Below are positions 34,562 through 44,370 of a stretch of DNA of 64,000 nt, piece after piece. The stretch's first letter is position 1. Each line of letters begins with the position of its first letter. Origin of the DNA: Galaxea fascicularis (lineage: Eukaryota > Cnidaria > Anthozoa > Scleractinia > Euphylliidae); the NCBI GenBank assembly GCA_948470475.1, contig OX419346.1:15863735-15927734 (forward strand). Reading direction: 5' to 3'. Made by a program: the position numbers and the translations under genes. The notes below the pieces were generated by a model that ran no database searches, was not told where the DNA came from, and was given only the letters and a program-made list of their open reading frames with translations.

Positions 34562-35099
34562 ACTGACGTTGGGAGCAAGTCAATTATAGGTTAATACGTT
34601 CATCTCTTTCGCAGGATCATATGAACCACGTAATTGTGTTTGCTTTCCGTCATTAAATCAAGGGAGAACCTTCCGATTTCAATCGATTTATGTAGCACGT
34701 TTAGCTTTATCCACGCATTCAGGTGTATCAATGTTTTCCACAATGTTTTCCCACTGCTGGTCCCTGTTACTGGCGTTGTTAGTCACTGTTATTTCGGCTG
34801 TTTGCTCGTGCTCTCAGTAGCTCTCTTTCACGTTGAACCTTGGCGAATTCGTCGCCTGCTTTCTCGTTTTATCTCTTTCTCTTCTTTCCTCGTTTGTCGA
34901 TATATTGACGGCTGTATTGAAGGAATAATAGATAAATTGCCTTTGTTTTTCGTTGTCGTCAAATTCTCCATGTAAGACGATGTGAAATGTCCACTATAAA
35001 GAGATATTTCAAATTGGCATGCATGGATGGGTAGACGTACGGGTGGTCGGTCGTACGGTCGTACGGTGAGCAAAACCAAATTTTCTCGGACAGATTTCT
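34562..35099. other. No supported gene
   Basis: A 113-codon plus frame (34634-34975) is hydrophobic but overlaps an 83-codon minus frame. Neither shows a domain. A GGTCGTACGGTCGTACGGT micro-repeat lies at about 35048. Confidence 0.4.
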
Positions 35100-35274
35100 T
35101 TTATGGAAGTTGTTGTTCTCGGAGTGTTTTTAACAGTCTAACATTTCGGGAATAACCCTTTCATCAGTATCAGCAGCGATTGTCGCTCAGTACTAACACT
35201 GATAAAGGGGTTATTCCCGAAACGTCTAACTGTTAAAAACACAGGAGCACTCCGAGAACACCAACTTCCATAAA
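35100..35274. repeat. Palindrome with hammerhead-like boxes on both strands
   Basis: Arms 35100-35171 and 35198-35274 pair inverted (TTATGGAAGTTG, TCTCGGAGTG and the GTTTTTAACAGT stretch). On the minus strand CUGAUGA (35167-35161) is followed by a GGG/CCC hairpin and GAAA (35147-35144). On the plus strand CUGAUAA (35199-35205) is followed by GGGG..CCC and GAAAC. These resemble the hammerhead ribozyme core associated with Penelope-like retroelements. Confidence 0.55.
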
Positions 35275-35282
35275 CTTCATTT

Positions 35283-35580
35283 GGGAGGTCGTGGGTTCAA
35301 AGCCCCGGCCGGACCAACACTAAGGGTCTTTATAAATAACTGAGGAGAAAGTGCTTCCTTTGCAATGACATCTGCAAATGGTTAGACTTTCTAGTCTTCT
35401 CGGATAAGGACGATAAGCCGGAGGTCCCGTCTCACAACTCTTCACAATTAATTCTGTGGCACGTTAAAGAACCACTAGGGACGTAACGAACCCTGGCTGT
35501 GACCACCCCTAGTGCTGACCTTGTAGAGGGCCACAAGTTTATTAGTTGCTTCAACTAATAAATAAAGTGTATTATTACTT
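35283..35580 (+). mobile_element. SINE family S1, head-truncated
   Basis: Begins inside the tRNA-like B box (GTGGGTTCAAAGCCCCGG), then AACTGAGGAGAAAGTGCTTC, TAGTCTTCTCGGATAAGGAC and CCGGAGGTCCCGTCTCACAA, and ends TAATAAATAAAGTG. It adjoins the hammerhead-like palindrome. Confidence 0.8.
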
Positions 35581-36005
35581 GAAACCATGGAAATATTTTT
35601 ATTTAAAATTATGACAAGGATAGGCAGTTATTATAGAATACAATTGTATGGTAACTTATGTGGCAGACCAATGTTCGTCTGTTAGCTGTTGCAAATCCAT
35701 CTTAGTTAGCACTTGCTGTTGTGTTGATTAAAAATTCATTTGAAGTACTGCATCTGCCTTATGATGATTTAAATAATAATGCATTACAAAGTGAATGGTT
35801 CCAAATTTTCGAAAAGTTCAATAACATTTATCATACTCGTTTCAATATTATAAAATCATTACATTGGTTAGTGTGACAAAATTCACTGTAGAGAGAATTT
35901 TTATTAAAATAATTGCTCAGAAATAGTTGAAAATTGTGGTTATATTTTATGCTCCTGAAGTCGGTAAGTCTGGATTCAAGAAAACTATTGATATGCCCAT
36001 GGGCT
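35581..36005. other. No gene seen
   Basis: AT-rich spacer. Confidence 0.5.
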
Positions 36006-36212
36006 CAACAGGGTTTTTCAGGCCCCCATTTGTAATTTACATTTTTACGTGATATTGACAGGGTTTCTACAGGCCACCATTTGCTATTTACATGATATTG
36101 ACAGGGTTTCTACAGGCCACCATTTGCTATTTACATGATATTGACAGGGTTTCAACAGGCCTCCATTTGCTATTTACATAATATTGACGGGGTTTTACAG
36201 GCCCCCATTTCT
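36006..36212 (+). repeat. 43-bp tandem repeat, about 5 copies
   Basis: GATATTGACAGGGTTT, CAGGCCACCATTTG and CTATTTACAT repeat with starts at 36051, 36094, 36137 and 36180 (exactly 43 apart). Degenerate units lie outside. TTTACAT words continue to about 36430. Confidence 0.85.
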
Positions 36213-36469
36213 CCAGAGTATTGAATGATATTTACATCCTGTTTACATGATCTTTTTTTACTTAAGCTAAAAGTTTAAATGATGAACTGAAGGATTTACA
36301 TCTTTCACATCAATAATATCTATGTTCTTTACATTATCTGCTCAGAACATGTAAAAGGGTAAAAATGCTGTGAATCAAATTTACAGTATATTTTTCTTGA
36401 TTTACACAGTTTTTACATGATAAGATTCGAAATTTACAAACTGTGTTATTTTTGTCAACGTTTTCAGTG

Positions 36470-38056
36470 CAAACTCAAATGAAATAGTTTACCAATAGTT
36501 AACTTGCTGGTGATGATATTCAAGCATAACGCCGCCAGTCCGCTAGAAATAGATCTCTATGAGATTGCGACAAACCCTGACAAAGTGTATGAAGCAGCCT
36601 ATGACCACTGCCAAGAAATCATTCAACGGACTTGAGTAGAAGATCCCTTTCTCTGTGGTAAGCCTGATTAAAATGTCATTCCATTTAAGCGAACTGCATG
36701 TGAAAATTAAAGAACAGGTTGCTTCATAATTTACAGTGGTGCTGTACCTTTAACACTGTTAGCAATCAATGATAAGCATATTTATTGAGCTACAAATGGC
36801 AGAATTCTGACTTCCCTACTATAACTTCATTGACATACTAATAAAAAGACTTTAAATAAAACCTTTATTTTAATATATTTGTCCATATTAAGCTACTTCC
36901 CCATCGGTTGCAAAAACTTTAATAATATAATGGCAAACATCTTATTTCTCCATAGCGTCCTACAAAACACTGAAAATGAATTGTTTCCTTACTACAGCAT
37001 TGACCAGCTAAAGCCAAGGGACAATATCTCCGCATAGCTCTTACAATGCATGCATTATTTCAGTCTGCACCGTTTCAAGACGACCTACCCAAAAAAATTC
37101 CAGAAAAAGCCATTAGAGTTGCAGTCTGCTTGGTATGTCTTTGCAACTTCCACACTGCAATTATTGCTGTAAGGGAGATTACTAATGGAGTATTACCAAT
37201 TCAAGCACTTCCTATGCCGTCCACGGTACAACCCCTTGATGATGAGCGCAAACTATAACAGCTGGTTCTAAGCCAACCAGGGCCAATTGTCAGTGCCAGC
37301 CGCGTGACAAATGTCAGCAAGTTCAGAAGCAATGGTGGCAAACAAAGAGTACTCCTGACCTTTAACTCAATTGCCAACAAACAACTAGCATCCTTGTCAC
37401 ACAGGAAGGGCAATGTAAGTTCCCAATTTTCCAAAAACAGTAATGGCTAAGACAATACATTCTGTTTAGAAACTTCAAAAAGAGAGAACAGAAAAAAAAT
37501 ACCAAAAGTTTAATACAACATATTAACAAGGCGTCTAATTCCGTTGAACCATATTTCATGACAAACACATTGTATATCTCTCTACTAATAAGGAACATAC
37601 ACTTCCATTCACCACTCATGTGTCAGGTCACATGCTATTATTACCCCTAGATAAAATTAGACAGTTTGTTTGCAAATCAAACATTGAATTCTAGCAAATA
37701 AAACCTAAATTTTTATTCACCACAACAAGGTATATTAGCCGACAGAAAGCTTGTTTTTACAACAACACCAACATCCACTATTATCCCACATTTCAACATC
37801 AACTAATGTTAATTATCTACTCCAATTCATTAAAATATATTAACACTTACTTTTCCTTATAGATGGTGTTTCTCATGAAAAAGAACTATGAGGACATTCC
37901 AGAAGAGGAAACTCCTGAATTCGTTACAAAACTTCAAGAACTGGGGATATCATTACAACCATACACAAATGGTTTCAATGACAATAGTCACCCTAATGTT
38001 CTTGAGGACAAAAGAAAATATGAAAGCTCTTGAGAAAATGGCAAAAAAAGAAAATA
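36470..38056 (+). pseudogene. Three-exon protein gene remnant, unrecognised family
   Basis: Exon a (from about 36470 to 36657) reads LEIDLYEIATNPDKVYEAAY and DHCQEIIQRT, then a TGA, then VEDPFLC, with a GTAAGC donor. Exon b (37038-37414) follows CGCATAG: SAPFQDDLPKKIPEKAIRVA, NFHTAIIAVREITNGVLP, PSTVQPLDDERKL, a TAA, then QLVLSQPGPIVSASRVTNVS and FNSIANKQLASLSHRKGN, with a GTAAGT donor. Exon c (37863 on) follows TTTTCCTTATAG: MKKNYEDIPEEETPEFVTKL and PYTNGFNDNSHPNV, to a TGA, then NGKKRK and a stop at about 38056. The a-b join is phase 1 and the b-c join phase 0; both keep frame, which chance would rarely give. Three in-frame stops make it a pseudogene. The basic C-terminus suggests a nuclear protein. 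It could be a transposon gene. Confidence 0.65.
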
Positions 38057-38969
38057 GGAAAACTCACCCTTGCCTTCAACGAATTAATATTTTTACTATT
38101 TTGTACCAAGAGCACAACACAGTACCACACCTATATGTACTTTCTTTTTTATTAAAAAAAGGTGAATTCTAGATATTTCAGGTTTTGTTTACATCCAATT
38201 TCGTTTTATTACAAAATACTTAGGAAAAATGTCACCCCATCATCGTCAGCAGTACCAGGTACACTTCAAATATAATAGTTTGTCATGTGGTTATAGAAAA
38301 TAGAAATAAGCATCCCTTTGGGAATTTTGATCATCAATAATATAGAAATAACTTAACCATACCAGATTTCAAAGTTTTGCTATACTTTAGTTCTTCTACA
38401 ATTAGTAGACACACAATTTTCACGATGAACTGCAATATTATGAGCATCCCATAAAGCAGGGTCTTTTCCATTGTACTTTCAAGTGTGTAATAAACGTGTT
38501 TGACATCAAATGTAAAATTCATTTTGTTTCTTTTACAACGATTGTGGGTTTCCACTCAACTATTTCAGTACAAGCAGGAACAAAGTTTAAGGTGCTTTAG
38601 AAGTGAATATTTCAATAGACATCCAGGTTACTCCATGGTAAATGAATGAATTGGCCAGGCATTATCAAGCCAAAACTTGCCTTCCCGATACGCGTGCCCT
38701 ACCCCAACTATTACTAAAATGCAAAACTAACTGTACCTCCCGCTTCACACAATAACATGAGCTTACAAACAAACTTCCGAGTTACCGCTTTTCAAAAACA
38801 ACAGTTTCCCTCAAATTTCACGGTGGTTCATTTAGAGTAAACCATGGGTAGCCCATTCAAGAGCCCATGGACTATGGGTCAGCCAAATGTTCCCTACAAC
38901 CATACAAATAATTTCTTCATGTCAAACGAAGATAAACACTGTAGTATTCTTACTTCGCAGCACGAACTA
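38057..38969. other. No gene seen
   Basis: Only a small AGCCCATTCAAGAGCCCATG micro-duplication near 38852. Confidence 0.45.
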
Positions 38970-39445
38970 TGTGACTGCAGCGCTGTGCAGTCAGTTCTTT
39001 AAATTATTTCGCAAGCGGTAATTAAAGCAAGTGCTTAGCTGCCGCATCCGTTTTTTGTACTTGCCCGCCATTTTGTTGCTTTCGTTCCCACGTGTAAAAT
39101 ATAAGAACTGAAATCAGTTAAAGTTATTAATTGAGATCGTGATTCATTGGATCCTTTACTTCGTATTATACAACCTAAACGGTAAGAACTGTTTCATGGA
39201 CATGCCGATGAACATTTCTTTGGAGAATATCGCTCGATGATTTGGATTTAGGTATATCGCATGTTAAACCTTTCATTTCGTTTCGCTAGAATGTCATCTC
39301 AGAACATAGAACTCAGGACTTGGAACTCAGAACACAGGACTCTGGAATTTTTCGTACGTGGTTATCGACAAGTTTCGCGTTCATTCCTGTGGGATTTTGA
39401 ATAAACTTCGTTTGGAACTTTGAACGTTTACAGGAGGCAGCCACA
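38970..39445 (+). mobile_element. Solo LTR (copy 2) with 5-bp target duplication
   Basis: Starts TGTGACTGCAGC and ends GGCAGCCACA, i.e. TGT...ACA. AACTA lies directly on both sides (38965-38969 and 39446-39450). AATAAA at about 39401 is the LTR poly(A) signal. It is collinear with copy 1 at 5073-5539. TGT..ACA ends with a 5-bp duplication fit a Gypsy-type LTR element. Confidence 0.88.
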
Positions 39446-40480
39446 AACTAAATCTACGTGAGTGCTACGACGGGACTTGAACGAGAACGAGGAACCATTT
39501 GGTACCAGTCCCCTACCAAAGTAAACGCCTTGCTTAAATTGAATGCTATGGTAACATTGGAAATGCCAATGACAATCTTTTCTCTAAATAACATAAAATG
39601 AATGTCAACGCTACATTCAAATATGTCAGTTCGCTACAGCGAAAAGCCCGCTGTGCCTTCATCAAACGGATTGAAACGACAAATTAAGCTTACTGATTGC
39701 AGTGAACGTTAAAGTGACAATTGCAAGGCATTTCTTTCACATGCTTAATTTATCCACTGTAGCAAACTACAGTCTCCAACACTTTGGCTAAAAAGCAGAC
39801 TTAAATCGAAGGTAACCCACCAACACATGGATTTGTGAGTAACTAATATTTATATATTTACTATTGTTCCTTTTTGCTATATATTCTTGTTTTAATATGA
39901 CAATAGAATAAAAGGGTGTATATCCAAGCCTGCAAAAATTGTTGTCCATGACCAAGTCATTTGCCAGACCTTGGTCAAGTTTTGACAGGACGAGAGAACA
40001 GACTTTCCCGGTCAGAGTGTCTAGCCAAGCTAAGCTTTCACCAGTCATGATCAAAACCTAAAAGTTACCGGACATTTATCTGTGACCAACTGTTATTTGC
40101 AGGCTTGATGTTGGTTATCAAGTGTTACATTTGTTATTAACAACGCAATTTACTCATATCGACGGATTTTCCAATTTTTCGTAACTTTTGTTTTTTTCGC
40201 AATTTTCCTAATTTGCGTACAATGTAAATAATAACACTTTGAGACACTTGACAAACTTGAGCGAAAACTAGAAAATTTCACTACTTATACTTCTACCCTT
40301 ATAACAGAAACAAATGTTGTTCTTTTACTGCATCCTTTAGAACCCTCCTCCCCCCAGACAATGTTGAAATATTCCAGCCGTCGATGGACGCATCTGCTTT
40401 TTCGGAACCGCTAAAGATCAACATTGTAATGGGGGGGAGGGGGTAAAGCGGCAATTGTACCAAGACTTTTCTCCTACATT
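39446..40480. other. No gene seen
   Basis: A small inverted pair CCCTCCTCCCCCC (40344) / GGGGGGGAGGGGG (40431) brackets 40340-40445 with CAATGTTGA / TCAACATTG inside it, probably a short MITE. Confidence 0.5.
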
Positions 40481-41010
40481 GTAGATTTCGTTGCTGCCCC
40501 CTCAACCTTCCCTTTTGCTGCTTGACGGTGACTTGACGAATTTTCCAATTTTTCGTAATTTTGGTAATTTTCGCAATTTTCGTAGATTTCGTCGCTGCCC
40601 TCTCAACCTCCCCTTTGCTGCTTGACAGTAACTTGACGAATTTTCCAATTTTTCCTATTTTTGGTTATTTTCGCGATTTTCGTAATGTTCGTAGATTTCG
40701 TCGCTGTTCTCTCAACCTCCTCTTTTGCTGCTTGACACTGACTCGACGAATTTTCAAATTTTTCGTAATTTTTGTTATTTTCGCCATTTTCGTATTTTTC
40801 GTAGCTTTCGTCGTTGCCTTCTCAACCTCCTCTTTCGCTGTTTGACACTGACTCACACGAATTTTCCAATTTTTCGTAATTTTTGTTATTTTCGCCATTT
40901 TCGTAATTTTCGTAGATTTAGTCGCTGCCTTCTCAACCTCCTCTTTCGCTGTTTGACAATGACTCACACGAATTTTCCAATTTTTCTTAATTTTTGTAAT
41001 TTTCGTAGCT
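40481..41010. repeat. Tandem repeat, ~110-bp unit, 5 copies
   Basis: Units start GTAGATTTCGT/GTAGCTTTCGT at 40481, 40582, 40691, 40801, 40912 and (partial) 41005. Each has a GCTG..CTCAACCTCC part and a GAATTTTCCAATTTTTCGTA part. Because the last full units are 110-111 bases, frames on both strands stay open across them (e.g. minus KITKITKNWKIRVSQCQTAK), which can mimic a gene. Confidence 0.85.
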
Positions 41011-41229
41011 GCGTGCAAACCTGGATATATCTCCCTTATCCTGCCCGCAAGGACTTCTCTAGCAAATTGGTTTTAAACAATGTCTGGATGTTGTGTTGCT
41101 GAGAGAACGGTTATGGGAAAATTGGCCTATTCGGGGTCCATTGAATTGTAAATGAAATATGTGCGAAGACCAGTTATAATTCCTAATATAACTTAGCGCT
41201 GTAGCCTCTGAGATAAAGGGCCAATCTCT

Positions 41230-42172
41230 CAACTATGACTGGCGTTGGGAGTTCTCCGACTGGAAGACACAACAGGTTTCGTCCCTTGACTGGTGAAGGG
41301 TTTCAAAGGTTTGGGTTGTTGACATTTGGCGATGGGGTGGGATTGCCCACATCGGAAATATTGGTACTTGTAAGAGCACCCTGGGCAGTGAAGTCCCCTA
41401 TGGAACTTCTAGCAGAACCCTTTAGGGATATAGGGACCATTGTGCTTATTTTGCCTTTGAAATGGCTGGTTGGTAGGTTTAACCCGAAAGGAATGGGACT
41501 GCAGCCCCAGCTCAGAATGTATGTGGTCCCAAGGAGCCCCTTGAGACTGCCTGAGTTTGCGAAAGTTCTCATCATAGAACTTCCAGTTTGCCCCTAATGT
41601 AGCTATTTCTCGTATCACAAAACCATACTTCATCAAAGTAGGTGTATCCTGGGGTACTCGTTCTGTCAAATCGCAACAAATGTCTGGAAGGCAGACACCT
41701 TCTGGTCAATTGTATTGATTGCTTGCCTTTTGCTATTTGGCACTAACACTAAGGATGGGTGGCTCGAATTTGGATCATCTATTTTCAAAGTATACTGTTA
41801 TTCTGCAAGAGTTTCAAATACTTTTATTGAGAAGCAATGTAAAATCTACAAATTCGTTTGCCCATATTTGGTTCTTAACTTTACTGGGCACTCTATGGCT
41901 TAGCGGAATAGCTGCAGATAGAAACCTGCTCTTACTTTGTGCTCCTTGTGTATCCTGAGGGCTTACAACACTTTGAATGACTGCATTAACGGACGTTTGC
42001 ACCGTGCTCACCAGTCTAGTATCCTGCTGTTCTGTCCTGAGGCTATTGGTCATGGGTTGTGTCTCTGTTGGGTCAGGCACAAACTGTACAGTTGGGCTGG
42101 ATTAAAATGTGGACTGCAAAGCCTGCGTTACTGCAGCAGTGATAGCATTGATAGTTGCTGGGGATAGTGATA
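41230..42172 (-). pseudogene. DIRS-like retrotransposon gag
   Basis: Minus-strand blocks in order: AITAAVTQALQSTF (about 42150); the PTVQFVPDPTETQ stretch; SAAIPLSHRVPSKVKNQIWA and NEFVDFTLLL (about 41920-41830); QAINTIDQKVSAFQTFVAI (about 41720); TERVPQDTPTLMKYG, NWKFYDENFRKLRQSQGAPW and IPKGFC (41665-41410). After a TAG comes a Cys/His cluster CPGCSYKYQYFRCGQSHP, ending IAKC. I recall this gag from coral DIRS/tyrosine-recombinase elements. The family assignment is from memory. One or two shifts and stops; no RT or recombinase follows within the window. Confidence 0.65.
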
Positions 42173-42505
42173 CTATAAATAAAATTCATTCACCTCGGGA
42201 ATAAATGATTTTATGCGGTCTGCCTTGCAGGTTAATGTTCTCCTAGCTAGGATCAGGTTACATACAGGACTTGTATGTTAGGCATATAAAAGCAATTACA
42301 GGCCACGTTGTAGGCCCTTTTTCTTCAGCTGCTAGACGGCAAAAAATATTCCTCGCTGGAAACGATTTAGTGAACGCCCTATTGACCAGAGGATCGTCCA
42401 TCACTGCCGGTTGCGACGTTGGTAGCAGCTTAGAAAAAGATGAGTACGATTAGATTGTGCAAATCCTGCTTGACGTGATCGTGTACGTTCAATTTGCAAG
42501 CCACG

Positions 42506-42950
42506 ATGACTACTGCTAAACCGCGTGCTCTCGTGTTAGGACATTCCTTTGTCCGAGGAATCGCCGATTTTATTGATCGCAAACAGGGAAAGAAGCAATA
42601 TCGTCGGGATCTCAATCTAACTAACTTTTGTGATGTCAAGATTTTTCGTGTTGGAGATCGCTAGGATGATCCGCCTAGATCTCACAACTGTTAAGAGTAC
42701 CACCCCCAATGTAGTGATTTTGGATATTTGTGACTATGGTTGTGATGCGGAGACAGTCGCGCTTTCAATCGTCGCCTTTACCGAATTGTTGATCACCAGT
42801 CAATCTGCAATTCATTATCGTCTATGAAATACTTCCTCGGAGGTATCAGCCCTTTGATGGGTATAATGATCGGGTCAGAACAGTCAACAAACTAGTAAGC
42901 GAGGCGTTCGAAAAGATCAAAGCAACAGAGCCCCGTATGAGAGTTAGATA
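42506..42950 (+). pseudogene. SGNH/GDSL-hydrolase-like ORF, transposon-associated, frameshifted
   Basis: From the ATG at 42506: ALVLGHSFVRGIADFIDRK (the G-x-S block of SGNH hydrolases), then DLNLTNFCDVKIFRVGDR and a stop. A deletion near 42655 shifts to MIRLDLTTVKSTTPNVVILD, then AETVALSIVAFTELL (to 42800), and in another frame YEILPRR..FDGYNDRVRTV NKLVSEAFEKIK (42825-42935). In intact relatives the second block is followed by GSNDL and later DGVHLN; both are degraded or absent here. It starts 334 bases from the gag and is transcribed away from it. A (GATA)n run cuts it off. Confidence 0.6.
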
Positions 42951-43020
42951 GACAGACAGACAGATAGATAGATAGATCAGTAGATAGATAAATAGATAGA
43001 TAGATAGATAGATAGATAGC
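42945..43020 (+). repeat. (GATA)n / (GACA)n microsatellite
   Basis: AGATAGACAGACAGACAGAT, then imperfect GATA repeats to 43018. Confidence 0.95.
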
Positions 43021-43149
43021 TGTAATTCAAATCATATGGCAGTCCTCTAAGGCTGAATTGCATGAATTTACAAATACATTTAATACAAAACTTAAAATAT
43101 GAAAAAGTACTAATTTTAAAAATCTACAAAATTGTACTTTATAATTCTA

Positions 43150-44010
43150 ATTTATAAAAATTTATACTTTATACAAAAACTGCTAACGCCTGCACATAGA
43201 TGACAGAAATGTGCTAGAAAAACGCTTGGTACACATGACTGGATTTGCAAAGTCGCGTTGTCTTCTGAGGTTATAATGACAATAGTTCTTTCGAGGGAGA
43301 AAATGATACAACTTATGATCTGGATTAGATACAATAGAATCAATCAATTTTTTGACATTGTTCTGTGCGTCCGTCCTCTAAAGATGCCATGTTGAACATT
43401 GACAAGCTGTCATCGTAAGAAAGGCCTGGCGAAATAATTGATAGTGCACGTTTTTGAATACGTTCAATATCCTTACTTAAGTAGTCAGGCAGTGCGTGGT
43501 GGTACAGGGGGTACAATATTCTAGGAAGGGCCTTATACAAGTAAGATAGAAACAAATGATATCGTGTGCTAGAACATTTGCACGCTTAAGTAATATAAGA
43601 AAGTATATTCTCTTGTTGGTCTTTTGGACTATACATCCAAGACTTGACAATTCCATTGGAGCGTGTTAGTTATGGTAACTCCTAGCAATTTAACTATATC
43701 TACGCGTTCGAGTTCTTGAGAGTTCACAGTAACTGCGTCAAAATGATGTTTAACCTTCTTAAAGTCAATAACGAGTTCGTTGCACTTATCCGCATTCAGC
43801 TGGACCTTGTTGATTGTAGACTACTGCTCAACAGCGTCAACAACTTCCTGCATTCCACTTTGACCTCCACTGGGAGCCCTGGGGCACGCCTGATGGAACG
43901 GTGCCCCATTCGGAGAAGCATTTGCTAGATAGCTTCACTCGCTGGCGCCTATCCATGAGGATGTCGCAAACCCAAGGGGCAATTCCGCGAGGAATACGCA
44001 AACCCAGAAT
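43150..44010 (-). pseudogene. LINE reverse transcriptase C-terminal half
   Basis: Minus strand, in order: GLRIPRGIAPWVCDILMDRR and SEWGTVPSGVPQGSQW (44000-43870); LNADKCNELVIDFKKVKHHF and VKLLGVTITNTLQWN (about 43800-43650); then HHALPDYLSKDIERIQKRAL, SIISPGLSYDDSL and SLEDGRTEQC (43500-43350). The catalytic YADD block between the first and second parts is deleted. This subfamily (RGIAPW, SLEDRRTEQC) is distinct from the other LINEs here. Confidence 0.85.
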
Positions 44011-44370
44011 TATAGAGAGTTACAGAGGAGTCATCCTCTTTGCACTTGCTCAGTGTCATTAACATGCAAGATCACTGTACAAATTTATTCCTCTTTTTGG
44101 TGAGTGTTCAGTCCTTTGCGAGTAAATATCCTTAATGTGGGTTCTTACTCAATCAGTAATATTTCTGTATTCAGTTTATTGTATGTACAGGTCACTCATT
44201 TGTATTGAAATAAACGTTCTGGCTAGGTCCTTACACTACAGGATTATCATCATCCTTGGGCCCTGTTTTTATTTATGGATTGCATAATTCCCCTTAGTTT
44301 CTTAGGATTGGTTAGGCGTCAGGATTGTCAGGGTGGGTCATAAAACAAGTGCAGCCTGAGCTATTTTTTA
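44011..44370. other. No gene seen
   Basis: Spacer before MITE M1 copy 3. Confidence 0.5.

Noticed and set aside
34634..35079. Hydrophobic 113-codon plus frame and 83-codon minus frame
   Set aside because: They overlap in antisense, include a simple repeat, and show no family or exon signals.
36006..36212. CRISPR array
   Set aside because: The 43-bp units are contiguous tandem copies with no unique spacers, and the DNA is animal.
40665..41102. 117- and 125-codon frames on both strands
   Set aside because: Explained by the ~110-bp tandem repeat with units close to a multiple of three.
41235..41597. 120-codon plus-strand frame
   Set aside because: Antisense shadow of the DIRS-like gag, whose minus-strand frame has recognisable motifs and a Cys/His cluster.
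42945..43020. CRISPR-like regular repeat
   Set aside because: It is a GATA/GACA microsatellite without spacers.
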